Positions 6,391 to 14,086 of a stretch of 64,000 nt of DNA are shown here, one piece after another; the stretch's first letter is position 1; every line of letters starts with the position of its first letter. Origin of the DNA: Rubrivirga sp. SAORIC476 (GTDB lineage Bacteria > Bacteroidota > Rhodothermia > Rhodothermales > Rubricoccaceae). The stretch spans positions 452,040 through 516,039 of the forward strand of contig NZ_MVOI01000006.1 in NCBI RefSeq assembly GCF_002283555.1. The letters are read 5' to 3'. The notes under the pieces are model-generated. The model made no database searches and was not told the DNA's origin. It saw only the letters and a list, made by a program, of their open reading frames with translations. A program made the position numbers and the translations under genes.

Positions 6391-8928
6391 CTACGACCGC
6401 AGGGTCGCCCCGTGCTGCGCCTCCAGCATCTTCACGATCCTACGGACGCGTCCGTCCACCTCCTGGTCGCGGAGCGTCTTGTCGGCGCCGAACCGGAGCG
6501 CGACGGCGAGGCTCTTCTGACCCGTCGGCACGCCGTCGCCACGGTACACGTCGAACACGCGCACGTCCTGGAGCAGCGGGCGCCCGGCCTCGCGGATCGT
6601 GCGCAGCAGCGGCGCGGCAGGCTGGTTCTCCGGGACCACCAGGGCGAGGTCGCGCTCCGCGGTCGGGAAGCGGGAGATGGCGCGGTACGCGGGGGGCTCG
6701 GCGCGGGTGGCGAGTCGAGCGAGCGCGTCCCAGTCCAGCTCGGCCACGAACAGCTCGGCCGTGAGGTCGGCCCGGTCGGCCACGTCGTCGGCCAGCCGGC
6801 CCACGCTGCCGAGGCGGACACCGTCGGCGTGGAGGTCGAGCGCGTAGGCCGTCACCCCGTCGGGCGCCGGGCGCGGCGTCTCCGTGACGTCGTCGATGCC
6901 GAGGTCGGCCAGGAGGTCCATCACGACGCCCTTCAGGTCGTAGACGTCCGTCGTGCGGGCCGGGCCGTTCCAGGTCGCGGGCGTCGTGCCGCTCATGCCG
7001 AGGACGAGCGCACTGTGCTCGTGGTAGCCCTCGACGGTGCCGCTGGCATCTGCCGTGCGCCGCATCACGTGGCCGCACTCGAACAGGCGGAGGGCGCCTG
7101 CGCCGCGCGCCTGGTTGTAGCTGGCCACGGTCAGCAGGCCGGGCAGAAGCGACGGCCGCAGGGCGGCCATCTCCTGCGAGATCGGGTTGAGGGTCACCAC
7201 CGGCTCGCCGTCGAGTCCGGTCCACGCGGCGTCGGCGAAGGCTTCGGCAGTGGCTGCGGGGAGGAGCGAGTTGGTGGCGATCTCGCGGAAGCCGAGCGCG
7301 GCGAGGCGCTGGCGCGTCCGGTCCAGCAGGCGGGCGTCCGGCGTGTCGCCCGCGGGCGTGAGCGGGACCGGCGTGGTGGCGGGCGCCGGGAGCCGGTCGT
7401 AACCCCACAGCCGCGCGACCTCCTCGATCACGTCGATCTCGCGCTCCACGTCGGGGCGGAACGGCGGGACGGTGACCGTCAGCCCGGCCTCCGACGCCTC
7501 GGCGAGCGCCGCGTCGACGCCCTCCTCGCGCATGGCCGCCTCGGCGAACGCGTCGAGGCCGTCGGTCTCGGACACCTCGAAGCCGATGGCCGTCAGCAGG
7601 CGCCGGATGTCGGCCTCGGGGACGGCCATGCCCAGCACCGCCGCCACGCGCGCGGGACGGACGGTGACCGTGCGGGGGGTGTAGGGGAGGGGGTGGGCGT
7701 CGATGCGTCCGTCCACGATCGTGCCGCCGCCGGTCTCGGCGACGAGCGCCGCAGCCCGCGCGACCGCCTCCGGCTGGAGGGTCGGGTCGGCGCCGCGCTC
7801 GAAGCGGTAGCTGGCGTCAGTCTGCATCCCGAGCGCCTTCGCCGCGCGCCGGATGACGGACGGGTTCCAGTAGGCGCCCTCCAGGAAGACGGTCGTCGTG
7901 GCGTCGGTCACTTCGGTGCTCTGCCCGCCCATGATGCCCGCGATGCCGACGGCCTCGGCGGGCGTCGCGACGACCACGGTCCCTTCGGGGAGTGTGCGCT
8001 CTTCGCCGTCGAGCGTCCTGATCGTCTCGCCCGCGGTCGCGGCGCGGACGACCACCTCGCCGCCCAGCCGGTCGAGGTCGTAGGCGTGGAGCGGCTGCCC
8101 CATCTCCAGCATCACGAAGTTGGTGATGTCCACCACGTTCGAGATCGGCCGCAGGCCGACCGCCCGGAGCCGGTCCTGCATCCACTCCGGGGACGGCTGG
8201 ACCGTCACGTCGCGCACCACCATCCCGACGAAGCGTGGGCAGTCCTCGGGCACCTGGATGTCGACCGAGACGAGGTCATCCACGTCTCCGCCCAGCGTCG
8301 GGATGTCCACCTCGGGGCGTGTGAGGGCCGTCTCGGTGAGCGCCGCCACGTCGCGCGCCACCCCGATGTGGGACGTCGCGTCCGGGCGGTTGGGGGTGAT
8401 GGCGATGTCGATCACCGTGTCGCCGGGCAGGTCGCCCTGGTTGGCGAGGTACGCCTCGAACGGCTGGCCGGGCGCCGCGTCGGCGTCGAGGACCAGAATG
8501 CCGTCGTGGTCGTCGCCGAGACCCAACTCGTCCTCGGCGCAGATCATCCCGAAGGAGACCTCGCCGCGGATCTTGCCCTTCTTGATGGTCACCGGCGCCA
8601 GCCCCGATCCGTCCCGCGCGGGCAGCATCAGCTCGGTGCCGACGGTCGCGACGGCCACCTTCTGGCCAGTCGCCACGTTGGGCGCACCGCAGACGATCTG
8701 CACCGGCTCCCCGGCGTCGCCGAGGTCGACCGAGCAGATGCGCAGGCGGTCGGCGTTGGGGTGCGGGCGCACGTCGAGCACGTGCCCGACCACGACGCCG
8801 TCGAGCGACGGTCCGGTCGCGACCACGTCCTCGACTTCGAGGCCGGACATCGTGAGCAGCTCGGCGAGGGCCTCGGCGTCCAGCCCGTGGGCGACGTACT
8901 CGGAGAGCCAGTTGTTGGAGACGTTCAT
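6391..8928 (-). CDS. pheT: Phenylalanine-tRNA ligase beta subunit
   Basis: This protein of 845 residues is the structural and editing partner of PheS in the (alpha-beta)2 enzyme that charges tRNA-Phe. The start is the ATG of MNVSNNWLSEYV; the open frame upstream is unrelated. In order: the N-terminal helix, the EMAP-like tRNA-binding fold (VVVGHVLDVRPHPNADRLRICSVD, residues about 45-70), the B3/B4 editing region (NRPDATSHIGVARDVA, then GQPLHAYDLDRL), B5 domains and the C-terminal anticodon-binding domain (RFPTAERDLALVV and RDQEVDGRVRRI near the end). It is the last gene of the infC-rpmI-rplT-pheS-pheT run. Confidence 0.97.
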   Translation of the reverse strand: MNVSNNWLSEYVAHGLDAEALAELLTMSGLEVEDVVATGPSLDGVVVGHVLDVRPHPNADRLRICSVDLGDAGEPVQIVCGAPNVATGQKVAVATVGTELMLPARDGSGLAPVTIKKGKIRGEVSFGMICAEDELGLGDDHDGILVLDADAAPGQPFEAYLANQGDLPGDTVIDIAITPNRPDATSHIGVARDVAALTETALTRPEVDIPTLGGDVDDLVSVDIQVPEDCPRFVGMVVRDVTVQPSPEWMQDRLRAVGLRPISNVVDITNFVMLEMGQPLHAYDLDRLGGEVVVRAATAGETIRTLDGEERTLPEGTVVVATPAEAVGIAGIMGGQSTEVTDATTTVFLEGAYWNPSVIRRAAKALGMQTDASYRFERGADPTLQPEAVARAAALVAETGGGTIVDGRIDAHPLPYTPRTVTVRPARVAAVLGMAVPEADIRRLLTAIGFEVSETDGLDAFAEAAMREEGVDAALAEASEAGLTVTVPPFRPDVEREIDVIEEVARLWGYDRLPAPATTPVPLTPAGDTPDARLLDRTRQRLAALGFREIATNSLLPAATAEAFADAAWTGLDGEPVVTLNPISQEMAALRPSLLPGLLTVASYNQARGAGALRLFECGHVMRRTADASGTVEGYHEHSALVLGMSGTTPATWNGPARTTDVYDLKGVVMDLLADLGIDDVTETPRPAPDGVTAYALDLHADGVRLGSVGRLADDVADRADLTAELFVAELDWDALARLATRAEPPAYRAISRFPTAERDLALVVPENQPAAPLLRTIREAGRPLLQDVRVFDVYRGDGVPTGQKSLAVALRFGADKTLRDQEVDGRVRRIVKMLEAQHGATLRS

Positions 8929-8947
8929 GGGAAGAGAGGGATGGAGA

Positions 8948-9009
8948 GATGCGGGATGAGGGATGAGGAGGGCGCTCGGCCCGCATGCCTCCATCCCGTA
9001 TCCCGCATC
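8948..9009. other. Long stem-loop in the pheS-pheT spacer
   Basis: The 18 bases at 8948-8965 pair with 8992-9009 with one wobble and one mismatch. Both arms are built from GGGATG-type units, enclosing a 26-base loop. It fills the 84-base gap between pheS and pheT and could modulate the ratio of the two subunits or stabilise the mRNA. Confidence 0.5.
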
Positions 9010-9012
9010 CCT

Positions 9013-10059
9013 CTAGAACTGCCTGAGGAAGCGGACGTCGTTCTCGTACAGCAGCCGGATGTCGTCGATTCCGTGGCGGAGCATCGCCATCCGCTCGACG
9101 CCCATGCCGAACGCGTAGCCGGTGAAGCGCTCCGGGTCCACGCCGACGTTGGCGAGCACGTTGGGGTCCACCATGCCGGAGCCGAGGATCTCCATCCAGC
9201 GCCCGCCGCCGGGCATGGCCTCGTCGGCCCACCACACGTCGACCTCGGCGCTCGGCTCGGTGAAGGGGAAGAAGCTCGGCCGGAACCGCATCTTCGCCTC
9301 CCGCGCCGGCCCGTCGCTCGCGCCGAAGAAGGCCTTCGCGAACGCCGTCAGCATGGCTTTCAGGTCGGCGAAGCTCACGCCCTCGTCCACGACCAGCCCC
9401 TCGACCTGGTGGAACAGGCAGTAGCTCTTGTACGAGATGGCCTCGTTGCGGAAGACCCGGCCGGGCGCGATCACGCGGATCGGCGGCGGCGTCTTCTCCA
9501 TCACGCGCACCTGCACCGGGGACGTGTGTGTGCGGAGCAGCACGCCGCGTCCATCGGGCGGGGGCGGCTCCAGGAAGAACGTGTCCTGCATGTCCCGCGC
9601 CGGGTGGTCGGGCGGGAAGTTGAGCGCGCTGAAGTTGTGCCAGTCGTCCTCGATCTCCGGCCCGCGCGCGACGGCGAAGCCGAACGACTGGAAGATGGCC
9701 TGGATGTCGGCCAGCGTCTGCGTCAGCACGTGGAGGCTGCCGCGCTCGGCGGGGGCGGGGACGCGGCCGGGCAGCGTCAGGTCGAGGTCGGTGGCGCCCG
9801 CCTCGGTGTTGGTGGCGAGGGCGGCCGTGGCTGCGTCGAGGCGGTCCTGGGCGGCCTGCTTGAGGGCGTTGAGGCGCTGGCCCGCCGCCCGGCGGTCCTC
9901 CGGCGCGACCGTCCCGATCTGGGCGAACAGGTCGGTGATGGCGCCCGCCTTGCGGCCGAGGAAGCGCACGCGGAAGGCCTCGGCCTCGTCGGCGGTCGTG
10001 AGCGGCAGCGTGTCGATCTCAGCCTGGACGGCGGCGATCGAGTCGTCGAGCGAAGACAT
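9013..10059 (-). CDS. pheS: Phenylalanine-tRNA ligase alpha subunit
   Basis: This 348-residue class II catalytic subunit activates phenylalanine and transfers it to tRNA-Phe with PheT. The N-terminal coiled coil (about residues 1-90) is followed by motif 1 (HPLTQTL-like region, here [20 protein letters not shown]), the substrate pocket [17 protein letters not shown]-like block ([20 protein letters not shown]), motif 2 ([20 protein letters not shown]) and motif 3 ([18 protein letters not shown]) near the C-terminus. The length is normal. The start is ATG 10059; the spacer just upstream holds three ACCACG units. Confidence 0.97.
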   Translation of the reverse strand: MSSLDDSIAAVQAEIDTLPLTTADEAEAFRVRFLGRKAGAITDLFAQIGTVAPEDRRAAGQRLNALKQAAQDRLDAATAALATNTEAGATDLDLTLPGRVPAPAERGSLHVLTQTLADIQAIFQSFGFAVARGPEIEDDWHNFSALNFPPDHPARDMQDTFFLEPPPPDGRGVLLRTHTSPVQVRVMEKTPPPIRVIAPGRVFRNEAISYKSYCLFHQVEGLVVDEGVSFADLKAMLTAFAKAFFGASDGPAREAKMRFRPSFFPFTEPSAEVDVWWADEAMPGGGRWMEILGSGMVDPNVLANVGVDPERFTGYAFGMGVERMAMLRHGIDDIRLLYENDVRFLRQF

Positions 10060-10083
10060 GGTCCGTGGTGCGTGGTACGTGGT
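10060..10083 (-). repeat. Degenerate ACCACG repeat before pheS
   Basis: Read on the minus strand, three near-identical 8-base units beginning ACCACG lie directly ahead of the pheS ATG. The role is unknown; there is no Shine-Dalgarno sequence here. Confidence 0.35.
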
Positions 10084-10211
10084 CTCGATGTAGCGGCGTG
10101 CGAGCCTGCGCGTGAGGCGGTGCCGTCAACGCAACACGCCACAGGGCCGAACCAAAAACTCCCGCCGGGCCGGGGCCGAGCGGGAGTCGCGTGGTCGAAC
10201 GGGTCCGGGGC

Positions 10212-10559
10212 TTACGCCGCGGCCTGCTCGACCACGGCCGTAAAGGCGGCCTTGTCGTGGACCGCCAGGTCCGCGAGGACCTTCCGGTTCAGCGGGATCC
10301 CAGCCTTGCTGAGGCCGGAGATCAGGCGCGAGTACGTGGTCCCGTTCTGACGGGCGGCGGCGTTGATACGGGCGATCCAGAGGCGGCGGAACTGGCGCTT
10401 GCGCGCACGGCGGTCCCGGTAGGCGTACTGGAGGCCCTTCTCAACGCTCATCTTCGCAACGGTGTGGACGTTGCTACGGCGTCCCCAGTAGCCTTTCGCC
10501 AGCTTCAACAGCTTCCGGCGACGGCGACGGGAGGCCACTAGGTTTTTTGACCTGGGCAT
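10212..10559 (-). CDS. rplT: 50S ribosomal protein L20
   Basis: A 115-residue protein, the normal L20 length, starting [26 protein letters not shown]. The family hallmarks are visible: the basic N-terminal tail, [45 protein letters not shown]-type core and the C-terminal [17 protein letters not shown]20 binds 23S rRNA and is needed early in 50S assembly; in several bacteria it also represses its own operon. It is preceded by rpmI after 60 bases and followed by pheS after 152 bases. Confidence 0.97.
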   Translation of the reverse strand: MPRSKNLVASRRRRRKLLKLAKGYWGRRSNVHTVAKMSVEKGLQYAYRDRRARKRQFRRLWIARINAAARQNGTTYSRLISGLSKAGIPLNRKVLADLAVHDKAAFTAVVEQAAA

Positions 10560-10619
10560 CTTGGTTCCGTGGTGAGGGTGGAGGAGGAGGGAAGGCGCGG
10601 CGGGCAGCGAGCCCGGTCG

Positions 10620-10814
10620 CTACTTGGCGATCAGCTTCTTGATGCGCTTCTCGTCCGCGGGCGCGACCAGGGTCGACTCGCGGAGGTTGCGCTTCCGCTT
10701 CGGCGACTTCTTCGTCAGGATGTGGCTGGCGAACGCCTTGTTGCGCTTGACGCGACCCGTCCCGGTCAGCGAGAAGCGCTTCTTGGCGCCGCTGTTCGAC
10801 TTCATCTTCGGCAT
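10620..10814 (-). CDS. rpmI: 50S ribosomal protein L35
   Basis: A 64-residue protein with the standard L35 start [20 protein letters not shown] and the family core [20 protein letters not shown]. The open frame extends further upstream, but only the ATG at 10814 gives the conserved N-terminus and length. It is a large-subunit protein encoded, as usual, between infC and rplT. Confidence 0.96.
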   Translation of the reverse strand: MPKMKSNSGAKKRFSLTGTGRVKRNKAFASHILTKKSPKRKRNLRESTLVAPADEKRIKKLIAK

Positions 10815-10899
10815 CGATCTCTTGGCTTTGCGAGAGGGTCCAGACAACACCGCCCACCGCAGACACGCGGCGGGCGGGGAGGCAGGGAAGCTAGAGGCA

Positions 10900-10928
10900 C
10901 CCGGGCGGCACGCCAACCGGCGCCCGGG
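10900..10928. promoter_or_regulatory. Stem-loop in the infC-rpmI spacer
   Basis: CCCGGGCG (10900-10907) and CGCCCGGG (10921-10928) form a perfect 8-bp stem within the 182-base gap between infC and rpmI. In other phyla L20 or IF3 feedback acts on leader RNA here; whether this stem serves that purpose is inference. Confidence 0.35.
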
Positions 10929-10996
10929 GTCTTCGCAGAGTGTTCGGGGGCTGGAGGCCATCCGCCTCGGCATCTAGGCGGGCACCCGGACGTCGG

Positions 10997-11554
10997 CTAG
11001 CCCTTCTTATCCGGCGTCAGCATCGTCGTCATGCGGCGGCCTTCCATGGTCGGGGCCTGGTCCACCTTGGCGATGTCCGCGAGGTCTTCCGTGAAGCGCT
11101 CCAGCATGTCGAGGCCCTGGTCCTTGTAGATGATGTCGCGGCCACGGAACTGGACCCACGCCTTGACCTTGTTCCCCTTCTCGAGGAACTCGCGGGCGTG
11201 CTTCAGCTTGAAATCGTAGTCGTGGTCATCGGTGCGCGGGCGGAAGCGGACCTCCTTGAGCTCGCCCTGGTGGGCCTGCTTCTTGCGCTGCTCCTTGGCC
11301 TTCTTCTGCTGCTCGTACCGGAACTTCCCGAAGTCCATGATCTTGGTCACGGGCGGGTCGGACGAGGCAGAGATCTCGACGAGGTCGAGGCCCATGCTGC
11401 GGGCCAGGTCGATGGCCTCCTCGGTGCGCATGACGCCCTTCTGTCCCTCGCCGTCGATGACGACGCGGACCTGAGGCGCGCGGATGTTCTCGTTGATGTT
11501 GGCGTCGGGCTCGCGGCGCTTTGGCTCGGGCCGGCGGGATCTACGTCGGGCTAT
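10997..11554 (-). CDS. infC: Translation initiation factor IF-3, likely ATA start
   Basis: This 185-residue protein binds the 30S subunit and checks start-codon pairing. The first ATG in frame (11431) would delete the N-terminal domain. Reading further upstream gives the conserved IF3 opening (EPDANINENIRAPQVRVVI) back to ARRRSRRPEPKRR, preceded by an ATA codon at 11554 with GAGAGG six bases before it. infC genes of many bacteria use a rare AUU, AUC or AUA start for autoregulation, so ATA is the best call. Later motifs: GLDLVEISASSDPPVTKIMDFGKF and the C-domain REFLEKGNKVKAWVQFRGRD. It is the first gene of the infC-rpmI-rplT-pheST operon. Confidence 0.93.
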   Translation of the reverse strand: MARRRSRRPEPKRREPDANINENIRAPQVRVVIDGEGQKGVMRTEEAIDLARSMGLDLVEISASSDPPVTKIMDFGKFRYEQQKKAKEQRKKQAHQGELKEVRFRPRTDDHDYDFKLKHAREFLEKGNKVKAWVQFRGRDIIYKDQGLDMLERFTEDLADIAKVDQAPTMEGRRMTTMLTPDKKG

Positions 11555-11560
11555 GGTGGA

Positions 11561-11566
11561 CCTCTC
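11561..11566 (-). promoter_or_regulatory. Ribosome binding site deciding the infC ATA start
   Basis: GAGAGG on the minus strand, 6 bases from the ATA at 11554. Clear Shine-Dalgarno sequences are scarce in this window, so its presence here supports initiation at the non-standard codon. Confidence 0.6.
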
Positions 11567-11684
11567 GGGTTGTGGAATGGGGCGGCAAAACGGGGGGCCG
11601 CGGATGGGTTGGGTACGTCTGAGGCGGAATGGGGTTCGGGCAGAGGCTGCGAAAACCCGGCACGGACCCCGGCGAGGGGGCGGC

Positions 11685-11692
11685 TATCTTCG
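11685..11692 (+). promoter_or_regulatory. Putative -7 promoter element for the sulfotransferase gene
   Basis: TATCTTCG, one mismatch from TAnnTTTG, 20 bases before the ATG at 11713. Confidence 0.4.
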
Positions 11693-11712
11693 CAGCCCCC
11701 GCCCGTCTCTCC

Positions 11713-12696
11713 ATGGATCCACACGATACGGCAGCGGCCTCGGATGCCGGACGCGGAGAGATTCCGCACCTGATCCACATCGGGTATCCGAAGGCTGGCG
11801 CCACCTTCTTCAAGGCGTGGTGCGAGTCTCGGGAGGACATCGCCTTCACGCGGCGAGGGTTCGCAGGGCACGCGCACATCGAGGACATCCCGAACGACAT
11901 CGTCGGCCCGCAGCCCGGCCTGGTGGTGTCGAGCAGCGAGGCCCTCGTGAGCGTCTTCTCGCGTCACGGGCGGTCCCCCCGGTCCGGCTGGCCGACGGGC
12001 GACCCGCCCCGGATGAGCACGCTGGCCGCGGGGCGACAGCGGCAGGCCGAGACGTGCGCGCAACTGGCCCGTCTCTTCCCCACGGCCCACATTCTGATCC
12101 TGGTGCGCGGGTTCGAGGGGGCCATCCGCTCGCTCGTCGCTCAGCGCATCAAAGCTGGCCGCCCCGAACGCTGGGCGTGGGACCCCGACGCCAACGTGCA
12201 GGCGCTCAAGAGCTACCGCATGTTCATGGACTACGACCGCGTGATCGGGCTGTACGAGGCCGCGTTCGGGCGTGAGCGGGTGACGGTGCTGCCGTACGAG
12301 ATGCTGCGCGACGACCTGGAGGCGTACGTGCAGACGCTGTGCCGGGTCGGAAGCCTGCCGTACCGGCCATTCGACCCCGGGCGGGTCAACGCGTCCATGC
12401 CGGGGCACGCGCTGGCGGCGACCACGCGCCTGTCGGCCGTCGTGCGGCCGGTGCTGGATCGCGTGCCCGGGCCCGCGAATCGCGCCGCGAGCCGGGCATA
12501 CGCGCGGCTGCTGGCGGTCGGGCCGGTGCGCCGTGCACTGGACCTGACGGGCCGCGTCGCGCGGGCGACGCCCTTGCCCGACCCCCTCGTCCCTGCCGAC
12601 GCACTCCGCGAGGCCTTCGCCGGGTGCGCCGACTCCCTCGTCCTGCGACCCGAGGTGGCGCCCTACGCCGCGGAGTATCTCGCGACCGGCCGGTGA
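11713..12696 (+). CDS. Sulfotransferase-like protein
   Basis: A 327-residue protein. HIGYPKAGATFFKAWCE (about residues 19-35) is the PAPS 5'-phosphosulfate loop of sulfotransferases, with the expected Lys but Ala in place of the usual Thr after Gly. The 3'-phosphate motif fits ILILVRGFEGAIRSLVAQRI around residues 130-150. Such enzymes move sulfate from PAPS to carbohydrate, lipid or peptide acceptors. The ATG at 11713 is chosen because it directly precedes the domain and follows a promoter-like element; the frame upstream is junk. It lies about 12 kb from the lasso operon, so whether it acts on that peptide is unknown. Confidence 0.75.
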   Translation: MDPHDTAAASDAGRGEIPHLIHIGYPKAGATFFKAWCESREDIAFTRRGFAGHAHIEDIPNDIVGPQPGLVVSSSEALVSVFSRHGRSPRSGWPTGDPPRMSTLAAGRQRQAETCAQLARLFPTAHILILVRGFEGAIRSLVAQRIKAGRPERWAWDPDANVQALKSYRMFMDYDRVIGLYEAAFGRERVTVLPYEMLRDDLEAYVQTLCRVGSLPYRPFDPGRVNASMPGHALAATTRLSAVVRPVLDRVPGPANRAASRAYARLLAVGPVRRALDLTGRVARATPLPDPLVPADALREAFAGCADSLVLRPEVAPYAAEYLATGR

Positions 12697-12751
12697 GGCG
12701 TGTTCGCGCGGGCGGCGGGTCTAGCTTGCGCCCGTCACCGCCTGCACCGCC

Positions 12752-13027
12752 ATGGATTTCACCACTGTCGACCTTCGGGTCGGGACCGTCGTCGAGGCCG
12801 TCGCCGAGGGCGACGCGCTCCACCTCGTGATCGACGTGGGCGGGGGCCGCCGCGAAGCGGTCTCGCACATCACCGAGAACTACGGGCCGGAGGATCTGCT
12901 GGGGACGCAGGTCGTGGTAGTCCCCAGCGGCGCCGAGGTGGTGGTGCTGGCGGCCGTCAGCCCGAGCCAGGGCGCCATCGTGCTCCGCCCCGACCGACCC
13001 GTCGCCAACGGCACGCAGGTCGTCTAG
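12752..13027 (+). CDS. CsaA-like tRNA-binding OB-fold protein
   Basis: A 91-residue single EMAP/CsaA-type tRNA-binding domain. The opening DFTTVDLRVGTVVEAV and the block SHITENYGPEDLLGTQVVVV match the CsaA pattern (DLRVG..., QIT.NY.PEDLIG.QV). CsaA has been described as an export-related chaperone in Bacillus but the fold binds tRNA. It is shorter than CsaA (about 110 residues), with a compact middle (IDVGGGRREAVS), so the cysteine/serine details differ. The stop overlaps the end of the convergent esterase gene by 4 bases. Confidence 0.75.
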   Translation: MDFTTVDLRVGTVVEAVAEGDALHLVIDVGGGRREAVSHITENYGPEDLLGTQVVVVPSGAEVVVLAAVSPSQGAIVLRPDRPVANGTQVV

Positions 13028-13971
13028 CAGTCCCGCTGGCGGACGAAGCGGAGCGTCTCCGGCCCAACCACCCGGTCGGGGTGGCTCAGGTTCAGAACGC
13101 CCACCTCGTGGTTGAAGGCAGGCATCACGGCCGTCGAGTGGAAGACGGACGCGGCGCGGAGCGCGCGGGCCAGCGCGGCGGCCTGGGTCCCGAAGAGCGC
13201 CGCCTCGCCGTCGGCATAGAGGATCAGCGTCGCCGGGTCGTCCGACGTGACGTAGCTCACCGGGGAGGCCTCGACCTGCCAGGGGTACGGCGTCTCGGGC
13301 GGCCCGTCCAGGTCCTCGTTGGACGGAGAGAAGAGGGCCGAGTAGTAGCCGAACCGAGTGCCAGTCTCCCACGTCGCCGGGTCCACGAGGTCGAGCGCGG
13401 CCCCGCTCACACTGACGAGCCCGCACACGGGCATGGCGCCCGCGGCCTCGCGCACCGCCGGGTCGTAGGCGACGCGTGCCGACAGTTGGGCGCCCGCCGA
13501 GTGGCCCATCAGCACGACCGAGGCGGGGTCACCGCCGAATGTGGCGATGGTGTCCTGCACGAACGCCAGCGCCGCCGCCACGTCCGCGACCTGGGACCGC
13601 CAGTCGGTGGTCGGCAGAAGGCGGTAGCTGATCACCGCCGTTCCGATGCCGTGCCCGGCGAGGTAGCGCCCGACGTTGTTGTAGAAGTCCTCGCCGCCGA
13701 ACGAGAAGTCGCGGTCGCCCTCGGTCCACCCGCCGCCGTGGACGAACATCACCACCGGCCAGGGCGTCGCGCGCACGGAGTCGGCGAGGGGGAGGAACAG
13801 GTTGAGGCGGTGCTTCGGGTCGCCGTCCGGCAGGTAGGCGACGTCGCGGCGGACGTTTTCTTCCTGGAGCGAGGCCTCGGAGTACCCCAGCACGTCGACG
13901 GCGAGGGACTTGGCCGGGCCGCAGCCGCTGAGGCCGACCAGGAGGGCGGAGAGAAACAGGAGTCGAATCAT
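13024..13971 (-). CDS. Alpha/beta hydrolase lipoprotein (BD-FAE/esterase-like)
   Basis: A 315-residue protein with a lipoprotein signal (MIRLLFLSALLVGLSGC, lipobox LSGC, Cys17). The fold is clear from the oxyanion block MFVHGGGWTEGDRDF near residue 75 and the nucleophile elbow GHSAGAQLSARVA near residue 157; the catalytic Asp is probably in ILYADGEAALFG and the His in NHEVGVLNLSHPD near the C-terminus. The family (esterase/lipase, BD-FAE) hydrolyses ester bonds such as acetyl or feruloyl groups on polysaccharides, here outside the inner membrane. The substrate is not predictable. A dyad after the thrS stop separates it from thrS. Confidence 0.82.
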   Translation of the reverse strand: MIRLLFLSALLVGLSGCGPAKSLAVDVLGYSEASLQEENVRRDVAYLPDGDPKHRLNLFLPLADSVRATPWPVVMFVHGGGWTEGDRDFSFGGEDFYNNVGRYLAGHGIGTAVISYRLLPTTDWRSQVADVAAALAFVQDTIATFGGDPASVVLMGHSAGAQLSARVAYDPAVREAAGAMPVCGLVSVSGAALDLVDPATWETGTRFGYYSALFSPSNEDLDGPPETPYPWQVEASPVSYVTSDDPATLILYADGEAALFGTQAAALARALRAASVFHSTAVMPAFNHEVGVLNLSHPDRVVGPETLRFVRQRDC

Positions 13972-14046
13972 GCCGCTCGAACGGTGGCAGGGGCAGCCCG
14001 GTGCCCAAGCGGGATGGGATCAGGCTCCGTCCGACCTCGACCCTGT

Positions 14047-14080
14047 CCGCCTCGGTGCCCCCGTAGAGGTCCCGAGGCGG
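14047..14080. terminator. Dyad CCGCCTCGG...CCGAGGCGG after thrS
   Basis: The 9-bp arms 14047-14055 and 14072-14080 are perfect and enclose a 16-base loop, just after the thrS stop at 14087. It belongs to the recurrent dyad family. Confidence 0.5.
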
Positions 14081-14086
14081 GCGGAC

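Noticed and set aside
5287-10350. A plus-strand open frame of about 1687 codons
   Set aside because: It lies opposite DUF368, pheT and pheS, whose motifs are complete; its product is a compositional string of Arg, Gly, Asp and His from codon bias.
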